This document shows positions 57,555-64,000 of a stretch of DNA of 64,000 bases, piece by piece. The stretch lies in assembly GCA_016703225.1 (NCBI GenBank), contig JADJCM010000002.1, positions 744,001 to 808,000 of the forward strand, read 5' to 3'. A model generated the notes under the pieces. The model was given only the letters and a program-made list of their open reading frames with translations. It was not told the DNA's origin and made no database searches. The position numbers and the translations under genes are program-made. This stretch comes from Lysobacterales bacterium. Its GTDB lineage: Bacteria; Pseudomonadota; Gammaproteobacteria; Xanthomonadales; Ahniellaceae. Position 1 is the stretch's first letter. The number at the start of each line of letters is the position of its first letter.

Positions 57555-60404
57555 ATGCTCAATCTTCCGGTGCGCCGCATGGCGCCTCGTCTGCTCGGCG
57601 TCGCGCTTGCCGCTGCCTTTGTCGCGACCTCCGTTTCTGCCGAAACCATCAATGCCTCCGGGCTGCGCGCTCCAGGCAGCATCGGCTACGACGCCGAAGG
57701 CGTGCCGTTGATCCAGGCCGCGAACGACTACGACGCCGCCTTCCTGATGGGCTACGTGCATGCGCGCGACCGCCTGTGGCAGATGGACTACCTGCGCCGC
57801 GCGGCGAGCGGCACCCTGGCCGAACTGGTCGGCACACCGGCACTCGCCAACGACATCCAGTTGCGCACGCTGGGTCTGCGCCGTGCTGCACAGTCGAGTT
57901 GGTCGGCGATGCCCGACGTCGCGCGCGGCGAACTGCGCGCCTATGCCGAGGGTGTCAACCTGTGGGTGCGCAGCAATTCGCTGCCTGCCGAGTACGGGGC
58001 CCTTGAACTCACCCGCTTCGAGCCCTGGTCGCCGGTCGATTCGCTGATCATCGGCAAGCTGCTCGCGTTCCAGCTCAGTTTCGATCTCGACATCGACTAC
58101 ACCGTGCGCCTCGGTGCCTACGCGGCGGCGGGTGCTGCGGCCGGCTTCAATGGCCAAGCGTTGTTCTTCGAGGATACACATCGGGTGCAGCCGTTCGACT
58201 CGCGGGCATCGATCAGTGCGGGAGATTTTCATCCGGCCAGCGCGACCGTCGATGCGAAAGCGCTCGGTCTTGGCATTCCCGACTACGACGCCGATTTCCT
58301 GCGCCAGACCGAGGCGCTGCGCGACCCGCTGCAGGGCAACGAATGGATCGCACCGAAACTGGCACCGCGCGAAAACCGCGGCGGTTCCAACTGGTGGCTG
58401 GTGCACGGTGCGAAGACGGCATCAGGCAAGGCGATCTTGTCCAACGATCCTCACCTCGGCCTTGACCTGCCGGCGGTGATGCACGAGGCGCATGTCGTCT
58501 CAACCGACCCTGCGTATCCGACGACGATGAACGTCTCCGGGCTGGCGCCGCCGGGCGTGCCCTCGATCCTGCTCGGCTGCACGCCGGTGTTCTGCTGGGG
58601 CCTGACCACCAACCCGATGGATGTCTCCGACACCTATCAGGAGAAGTTCCTGCTCAACACCTACGGACTGCCGACGCACACGCTGTACAAGGGCGTCGTC
58701 GAGCCGGTGAACTGGACCTTCCAGAGCTACTACGTCAACCAACTCGACGGCGTGCCGGACAACGCCGCGCGCGACAATTCGATCGGCTACACAAATGGTG
58801 GACTGACCATCACCATTCCCCGCCGCAACAACGGGCCGGTGCTCTCGATCACCAACGACAGCGGCATCTCGGTGGCCTACACCGGCTGGGGGGCGACGCG
58901 GGAACTGGAAGCGATCCGCCGCATCAATCGCGCCACCAGTCTGGATGAGTTCCGCACCGCGCTGAGCTTCTTCGATGTCGGCTCGCAGAACTTCGCCTAT
59001 GCCGGAACCGATGGCACCATCGCCTATTTCGCGACCGCCGAGGCGCCGGTACGCGAGGACCTGCAGGGCAATACCGTGGATGGCATGCCGCCGTTCCTGA
59101 TCCGCGACGGCTCCGGCACGCGCAAGAACGAGTGGCTGCCGGTCACGCATCCTCAGCTCAACCAGGCAGTGCCCTACGAGATCCTGCCGCCGAGCGAGAT
59201 GCCGTTCGTGATCAATCCGTCCTCGGGCTACATCGCGAATGCGAACAACGACCCGATCGGCAGCACCTTCGACAACAACGCCTTCAACCAGCTGCGACCG
59301 GGCGGTGGACTGCACTACCTGAGCTTCGGCTATTCCAGCCTGCGTATGGGTCGCATTGATCGCGAATTGCAGTCGCTGATCGACAGCTCCACGCCGATCA
59401 CCCCCTCGCACATGAAGGCGTTGCAGGCGAATACCGAGTTGCTCGATGCCGAGCTGGTATTCCCGTATCTCGATGCCGCATTCAGCAATGCGCAGACGTC
59501 GAGTTGGGCGGATCTGCACGCGCTCGGCGCCGATCCGCGCATCGACGAGGCGATCAAGCGACTGCAGGACTGGGACTACTCGTCTCCGACCGGTCTGACG
59601 CAGGGCTTCGACGCCGGAGACAATCCGATGGCGATGGTCGCGCCGAGCGAGATCGAGATCGCGAACTCGGTTGCGGCGACGATCTGGTCGCTGTGGCGCG
59701 GCCAGGCGGTGCGCAGCAGCGTCGATGCCACGCTCACCCGCGTTGGTCTCGGCAACTACTTGCCCGGCAGCAACGAGGCTTATATTGCGCTGAAGCGTCT
59801 GCTCGAGCGCCATGACGCGCAGCAGGGTCGGGGCGTGTCCGGGCTGAACTTCTTCCAGGTCAGCGGTGCGCCGAATGCCAATGCGGCGCGTGATTACCTG
59901 CTGCTGAAGTCGCTGGCGGACGCGCTCGATCTGGCCGCGAGCCCGGCTTTCGCCCCTGCATTCGGCGGTTCGCAGGATCAGGACGACTACCGCTGGGGCA
60001 AGCTGCACCGCATCGTGTTCGACCATGCCCTCGGTGGTCCGTTCAACATCCCGGGGCCGGGCCTGTATGGGTTGACCAACGTGTCGAGCGACCTGCTCGG
60101 CCTCGCGCGTCAGGGCGGTTACGAGGCGGTCGATGCTTCCAGCCACAGTTCGCGTGCGAACTCGGTCAACGGCTTCATGTTCGGCTCTGGCCCGGCGCGG
60201 CGTTTCGTCGGTGAGATGGGCATGCCGATCGCGGCCGACCAGATCTATCCGGGTGGACAGAGTGGGGTACTGGGCTCTCCCGGCTACATCTCGCAGTTGC
60301 CGCGCTGGCTGGTCAACGCCTACAAGCCTTTGCCGATCGACGAGGCCGCGCATGCGGCAGCGGTCACCACCACGCTGCACTTCGTGCCCGCGGGAAATCC
60401 GTGA
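57555..60404 (+). CDS. penicillin acylase family hydrolase
   Basis: An N-terminal-nucleophile amidohydrolase of 949 residues. A Sec signal ends near VSA (29). The alpha chain contains YVHARDRLWQMDYLRRAASG, and the self-cleavage site and beta-chain nucleophile is Ser278 in NRGGSNWWLVHGAKTASGKA, followed by LSNDPHLGL. It is longer than penicillin G acylase (846), though relatives such as acyl-homoserine-lactone acylases also vary. The substrate cannot be read from the sequence. The stop overlaps the alkA-like GTG by GTGA. A glycine-poor, Asn-rich C-terminal third suits a periplasmic or secreted location. Confidence 0.88.
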   Translation: MLNLPVRRMAPRLLGVALAAAFVATSVSAETINASGLRAPGSIGYDAEGVPLIQAANDYDAAFLMGYVHARDRLWQMDYLRRAASGTLAELVGTPALANDIQLRTLGLRRAAQSSWSAMPDVARGELRAYAEGVNLWVRSNSLPAEYGALELTRFEPWSPVDSLIIGKLLAFQLSFDLDIDYTVRLGAYAAAGAAAGFNGQALFFEDTHRVQPFDSRASISAGDFHPASATVDAKALGLGIPDYDADFLRQTEALRDPLQGNEWIAPKLAPRENRGGSNWWLVHGAKTASGKAILSNDPHLGLDLPAVMHEAHVVSTDPAYPTTMNVSGLAPPGVPSILLGCTPVFCWGLTTNPMDVSDTYQEKFLLNTYGLPTHTLYKGVVEPVNWTFQSYYVNQLDGVPDNAARDNSIGYTNGGLTITIPRRNNGPVLSITNDSGISVAYTGWGATRELEAIRRINRATSLDEFRTALSFFDVGSQNFAYAGTDGTIAYFATAEAPVREDLQGNTVDGMPPFLIRDGSGTRKNEWLPVTHPQLNQAVPYEILPPSEMPFVINPSSGYIANANNDPIGSTFDNNAFNQLRPGGGLHYLSFGYSSLRMGRIDRELQSLIDSSTPITPSHMKALQANTELLDAELVFPYLDAAFSNAQTSSWADLHALGADPRIDEAIKRLQDWDYSSPTGLTQGFDAGDNPMAMVAPSEIEIANSVAATIWSLWRGQAVRSSVDATLTRVGLGNYLPGSNEAYIALKRLLERHDAQQGRGVSGLNFFQVSGAPNANAARDYLLLKSLADALDLAASPAFAPAFGGSQDQDDYRWGKLHRIVFDHALGGPFNIPGPGLYGLTNVSSDLLGLARQGGYEAVDASSHSSRANSVNGFMFGSGPARRFVGEMGMPIAADQIYPGGQSGVLGSPGYISQLPRWLVNAYKPLPIDEAAHAAAVTTTLHFVPAGNP

Positions 60405-61084
60405 CGTCGAAGTCACAGGCAGCGCCGCGCGCGGAGCATGCGCGCGGCTTCGATCTTGGCGCGGCGTGCCGAATCCTGGCACGTCGCGACAAGGCGCTCG
60501 GGTCGTGGATGAAGCGCATCGGCGGGATCGAAACGCAGTGGCATCGGCGTTTCGATCCGGTCGATTCGCTGGCACGATCGATCCTCTACCAGCAACTCTC
60601 GGGCAAGGCCGCGGCCACCATCCATGGTCGCGTGCTGGATCGCTATGGAGTGCGGCGCAAGCTCACGCCGGGCAGCTTGCTGGCGGCCCCGGACGGCGGG
60701 CTGCGCGAATGCGGCGTTTCGTTCAACAAGATTGCGGCGTTGAAAGACTTGGCCGCGAAGGCGGAGCAGGGCGTGGTGCCTACGCTCGCGGCAATGCGCC
60801 GGCTGCATCACGATGAAATCGTCGAACGCCTGACCGACGTGCGTGGCATCGGTCGCTGGACGGTCGAGATGATGCTGATCTTCTGGCTCGGCCGCCCGGA
60901 CATTCTGCCGGTCGATGATCTGGGCATTCGCAAGGGCGCGCAGATCGTGCTCGGCCACGACGAGATGCTGAAGCCGAAGCAACTGTTCGCGCATGGCGAA
61001 GTCTGGGCGCCCTACCGCACCGCGGCCAGCCTGTACCTGTGGCGCGTCGCCGATGCCGCGAAGGAAACCGTCGCGCGCGACTGA
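60401..61084 (+). CDS. DNA-3-methyladenine glycosylase, AlkA type
   Basis: Base-excision repair enzyme that removes alkylated purines. The 227 residues form the HhH-GPD domain: SILYQQLSGKAAATIHGR, the helix-hairpin-helix LTDVRGIGRWTVEMMLIF and the catalytic aspartate in PVDDLGIRKG (Asp172/173). It lacks the N-terminal domain of Escherichia coli AlkA, like the short forms of other bacteria. The GTG start overlaps the acylase stop, so it is translated from the same mRNA, an odd pairing. Confidence 0.9.
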   Translation: MTSKSQAAPRAEHARGFDLGAACRILARRDKALGSWMKRIGGIETQWHRRFDPVDSLARSILYQQLSGKAAATIHGRVLDRYGVRRKLTPGSLLAAPDGGLRECGVSFNKIAALKDLAAKAEQGVVPTLAAMRRLHHDEIVERLTDVRGIGRWTVEMMLIFWLGRPDILPVDDLGIRKGAQIVLGHDEMLKPKQLFAHGEVWAPYRTAASLYLWRVADAAKETVARD

Positions 61085-61191
61085 CCGCGACCAACGTCGA
61101 TATCGCGGCAGATCTCGCCGGACAGGGTCACAGTTTGTCGCGCCCGCTGGCGCTAGCCTGCGGGCTTCCCTGGCTGCAAGGCGCTTGCCTC

Positions 61192-62913
61192 ATGATCGGA
61201 CGGTCCACCTCGGCGCGCTGCGCACGCATTGTCTGCGGATGGTTGCTCTGCCTGAGCGCCTCCACGCAAGCCGCGATCACGGTCGACTTCAGCTACGTCG
61301 ACCAGCAGTCGCCCGAGTTCCAGCGCTTCAAGTCGTTCGTCGATGCGGCCGTGGCCAACAACCCCGGCTACGGGTTCTCGGCCGCCGACGCCGCGTACAT
61401 GTATCGCCTGACCGGCCAGGTGCAATACGCCACGCTGGCGGTGCAGACGGTGGAGACGCAGGTCCACGAGGCGGAGCTCGCAATCGCCGCCGGCAATGCG
61501 CCGTCGATCGCCGGCGATCAGTACCTTGATGTCGGTCCGATGATCGAAGACTTGGCCCTGACCTACGACTGGTGCGCCGCGCACACGAGCGCTGCGCAGC
61601 GCACGCGTTGGGCCAACTATGCCGAACAGGCGGTCTGGAATGTCTGGCACAACAACCAGGCCCAGTGGGGCGGGCACTCGCACCCGTGGGCGGGCTGGGG
61701 CGTCGACGACCCTGCCAACAACTATCACTACAGTTTTCTGCGCGCGACGATGTACTGGGGGCTCGCTTCCAACAACGCGACCTGGAAGAACCTGCTGCAG
61801 AACGACAAGTGGCCGGAGCAACTGGCCTACACCGCGAGCATTCCCGGTGGTGGCAGCGAGGAGGGCACCGCCTACGGGCTGTCGCACCGAATGCTGTTCA
61901 TGATGTACCGGGTGTGGCGCGACTCGATGGCGGCGGACATCGGCAACGCCAATGCCCACGTCAACGACAGCATCGCCTGGTGGATCCACGCCACCGTGCC
62001 CACGCTGGACCGCGTGGCGCCGATCGGCGACCAGGCGCGAGTGTCGGAACCGGTGATCTACGACTACCACCGCCACTTGGTGCTGGAAGCGCGCGCTCTC
62101 TCGATTGACGCCACTGCGCGCGACGATGCCTCCTGGTGGCTGCATTCGATCTCCGACCAGGACATGGAGTCGGGGTTCAACCGGCGCCAAAACCTGCTGC
62201 CGGCTGGACCCACCGGAACCCCGCCGGCACAACTGGTCTACCACGCCACCGGCACCGGGCAACTGTTCGCGCGCACCGGTTGGGACACTGCGGCAATGTG
62301 GCTGCAGTTCTCGGCCGGTCCCTATGTGCAAAGCCATGCGCACCAGGACCAGGGCGCGTTCACGCTATTCGAGGGCGACTGGCTCGCGGCCACCGAAAAC
62401 ATCTGGACGCACAGCGGCATCCAGCAGAGCACTGCCACCCACAATCTGCTGCGTTTCGAACAGAACGGCTCGATCGTGCCGCAGCGCGTCGGTACCACTT
62501 CGACGATGACGGTGACTCCGGGCGCAGGCGGCGCGGTGCATGCCGTGGCGAACCTGTTGCCCGCCTATGACGGAGACCCCGCCGTCGGGGCGTGGCAGCG
62601 CACGATCGACTTCGCCAACCGCAAGCTCACGGTCAGCGACCAGTTCACCCTCGGCAGCGGGACCGAAGCCATCTTCCAGGTCAACACGCCGGTGCAGCCA
62701 ATCATCAACGGCAACACCGCCACCGCCGGCAACCTCAAGATCCGAGTGCTCTCGCCCGCCAGCGCCACCCTGACCGCGCTCGACTGGACCACGCGCACCG
62801 GTCCCGACGAAACCTACTACTCGGGCTGGCGTCTCGACGTGCGCGGCAGCAGCAGCGGCTACGTGGTCGAGCTCAGCAACTCCGGCGCGATCTTCGCAAA
62901 CAGCTTCGAGTAA
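61192..62913 (+). CDS. secreted heparinase II/III-like polysaccharide lyase
   Basis: A 573-residue protein with an N-terminal signal (GWLLCLSASTQA before the cut). The first 300 residues are helical, with GGHSHPWAGWGVDD and SIPGGGSEEGTAYG; the second part is the beta-sandwich typical of heparinase II/III, with FARTGW and SHAHQDQGAFTLFEGD supplying the metal-binding histidine. Such enzymes cleave uronic-acid polysaccharides by beta-elimination. The protein ends in NSGAIFANSFE. The 107 bp before it hold no clear promoter. Confidence 0.82.
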   Translation: MIGRSTSARCARIVCGWLLCLSASTQAAITVDFSYVDQQSPEFQRFKSFVDAAVANNPGYGFSAADAAYMYRLTGQVQYATLAVQTVETQVHEAELAIAAGNAPSIAGDQYLDVGPMIEDLALTYDWCAAHTSAAQRTRWANYAEQAVWNVWHNNQAQWGGHSHPWAGWGVDDPANNYHYSFLRATMYWGLASNNATWKNLLQNDKWPEQLAYTASIPGGGSEEGTAYGLSHRMLFMMYRVWRDSMAADIGNANAHVNDSIAWWIHATVPTLDRVAPIGDQARVSEPVIYDYHRHLVLEARALSIDATARDDASWWLHSISDQDMESGFNRRQNLLPAGPTGTPPAQLVYHATGTGQLFARTGWDTAAMWLQFSAGPYVQSHAHQDQGAFTLFEGDWLAATENIWTHSGIQQSTATHNLLRFEQNGSIVPQRVGTTSTMTVTPGAGGAVHAVANLLPAYDGDPAVGAWQRTIDFANRKLTVSDQFTLGSGTEAIFQVNTPVQPIINGNTATAGNLKIRVLSPASATLTALDWTTRTGPDETYYSGWRLDVRGSSSGYVVELSNSGAIFANSFE

Positions 62914-62924
62914 CGCGCGCTGAC

Positions 62925-64000
62925 TCAGGGCGATGCAGTGGTCAGGCTCGCGTCGAGGAACTGCAGCACCTCTCGGTACATCCGCTCACGGTTGGCCTGC
63001 TTGTAGAACCCGTGGCCCTCGTGTTCGACGACGAGATCCTCGTGCGGCTTGCCGGCGCGGTCCAGCGCACTGGTGAGCACGTGAAACTGCTCGATGGGAG
63101 TGCGCTGGTCGGCGCTGCCATGGATCAGCAGCAAGCTCGCGTCCAGGCGCTTCAGGTGGCTGGTGACCGAGTCGCGACCCAGCTTCTGGACATCGTTGCC
63201 AATGGCCAGGTCGAGGTAGTTTCGACTCGATTTCGCTTCCGGGATATCACCCACGATGTGCATCAGGTTCAGGTCGTAGACGCCGGCGTAGCCGATCGCG
63301 CAGCGGTACAGATCGGGATTGCGGATCGCATTCATCAGCGCTGAATAAGCACCAAAGCTGCCGCCGAAGATGCAGACGCGGCCGCCATCCACCAGTCCCT
63401 CGGCGACCACATGGCGCACTGCACCGGCGATGTCGTCCTGGATGCGCCCCGCCCACTCGCCGAAACCAGAGCGCAGGAAGCGCTCACCGCGCCCGCCGGA
63501 ACCTCGGTAGTTCACGCGCAGCACCGCGTGCCCGGCCTGGACCAGCAACTGCGTGTCGGCGTTGAAGGTCCAGCGGTCGTGGATGCCATGCGGTCCGCCG
63601 TGCGGCATGACCACCAGCGAGGGTTTCGCGACACCCTCGGGCAGCGTCAGCAGGGCATCGATATCGACGCCATCGTCGGTGCGGAAACGGAGCGCACGCG
63701 TCGGCGCGAACGCCTGTCCACGCAAGCCGGGATAAGCCGCTGCGACTGGAATCAGCCGCTGCGCATCACGGTCGAACACATACCAGTTGGGCGGCTCGCG
63801 GTCGGATTCGACCTGCAGCAATACGCGCCCATCGTCGCGGCTGAATTGCAGGGGCCGCACCAGCTGTCCCGGGAACTTGACGAGCAGCGCCGCGAGCATG
63901 TCCGCGAAGTCCGGATCGGCGCCTTGAAGAAGATCGATCCTTGGCGAGCCGGCGTCGTAGAGCACGGCGGCGGGCGGCCCATTGCGACCGGAACGGATGA
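62925..64000 (-). CDS. S9 family prolyl oligopeptidase-like serine peptidase, N-terminus outside the window
   Basis: The C-terminal 358 codons or so of an alpha/beta-hydrolase peptidase. The catalytic serine is in GGSFGAYS, the aspartate in IHGSADQRTP and the histidine in EGHGFY. HGGPHGIHDRW is the oxyanion region. The upstream part would be a beta-propeller domain and continues past base 64000 (the frame reads IRSGRNGPPAAVLYD at the edge). Acylaminoacyl peptidases and dipeptidyl peptidases share this layout. The gene is convergent with the lyase, 11 bp apart. Confidence 0.88.
   Translation of the reverse strand, partial: IRSGRNGPPAAVLYDAGSPRIDLLQGADPDFADMLAALLVKFPGQLVRPLQFSRDDGRVLLQVESDREPPNWYVFDRDAQRLIPVAAAYPGLRGQAFAPTRALRFRTDDGVDIDALLTLPEGVAKPSLVVMPHGGPHGIHDRWTFNADTQLLVQAGHAVLRVNYRGSGGRGERFLRSGFGEWAGRIQDDIAGAVRHVVAEGLVDGGRVCIFGGSFGAYSALMNAIRNPDLYRCAIGYAGVYDLNLMHIVGDIPEAKSSRNYLDLAIGNDVQKLGRDSVTSHLKRLDASLLLIHGSADQRTPIEQFHVLTSALDRAGKPHEDLVVEHEGHGFYKQANRERMYREVLQFLDASLTTASP

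Noticed and set aside
57513..60575. Long open frame antisense to the acylase
   Set aside because: Codon-composition shadow; the sense strand has a signal peptide and catalytic motifs.

Overview
This is a 64-kb stretch of chromosome from a high-GC gammaproteobacterium. The gene order (hemA/prfA, TPR lipoprotein, lolB, ispE, tRNA-Gln, prs, rplY, pth, ychF, then the whole str/S10/spc/alpha ribosomal super-cluster), the long RpoB and RpoC (1386 and 1401 residues), the absence of rpmJ after secY and the plant-type DAHP synthase fit the Lysobacterales (Xanthomonadales), probably outside the well-studied plant pathogens. That placement is inference from gene content and order. No prophage, insertion sequence or CRISPR array is visible.

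Layout. 1-9300: translation termination and tetrapyrrole genes on the minus strand (prfA, hemA), diverging from a plus-strand run: TPR lipoprotein, lolB, ispE, tRNA-Gln, prs, rplY, pth, ychF. 9340-14640: a stable-RNA promoter, tRNA-Tyr/Gly/Thr, tuf copy 1, tRNA-Trp, secE, nusG, rplKA and rplJL. 14752-23140: rpoB and rpoC. 23210-27510: rpsL, rpsG, fusA and tuf copy 2. 27582-41118: S10, spc and alpha operons, closed by a clear terminator. 41208-43120: dsbB and a class II DAHP synthase. 43130-49911, minus strand: carbonic anhydrase, an orphan FtsX/MacB-type permease, a periplasmic CxxC protein, a tiny secreted cysteine-rich peptide, an atypical SDR, two small unknown proteins and asnS. 49991-57517: iscA, rpsF-rpsR-rplI, an FKBP isomerase, a UDP-sugar module (ugd, UDP-xylose synthase, CpsB-type phosphatase), slyX, a DUF2058 protein and a pseudouridine synthase. 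57555-64000: a penicillin-acylase-family hydrolase, an AlkA-type glycosylase, a secreted heparinase-like lyase and the C-terminal part of an S9 peptidase.

Most of the window is core housekeeping. The part with the best claim to being undescribed is the minus-strand cassette at 46947-43878: a 57-residue secreted peptide with four cysteines, a terminator-like hairpin directly after its stop codon, a predicted periplasmic protein with a thioredoxin-like CAPC motif, and a duplicated FtsX/MacB permease without an ATPase, translationally coupled to the CAPC gene. A candidate promoter with a 10-base C tract in its spacer lies upstream. This is the architecture expected of a processed, exported peptide system (precursor, attenuator, maturation factor, transporter), but the function is inference.

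A second theme is data quality. Five otherwise well-conserved genes carry indels of one or two bases: tuf copy 2, rpsC, the FKBP isomerase, ugd and the pseudouridine synthase. An rpsC frameshift is hardly compatible with life if it is the only copy, so some or all of these are probably consensus errors. I mark the genes as interrupted and give the repaired length.
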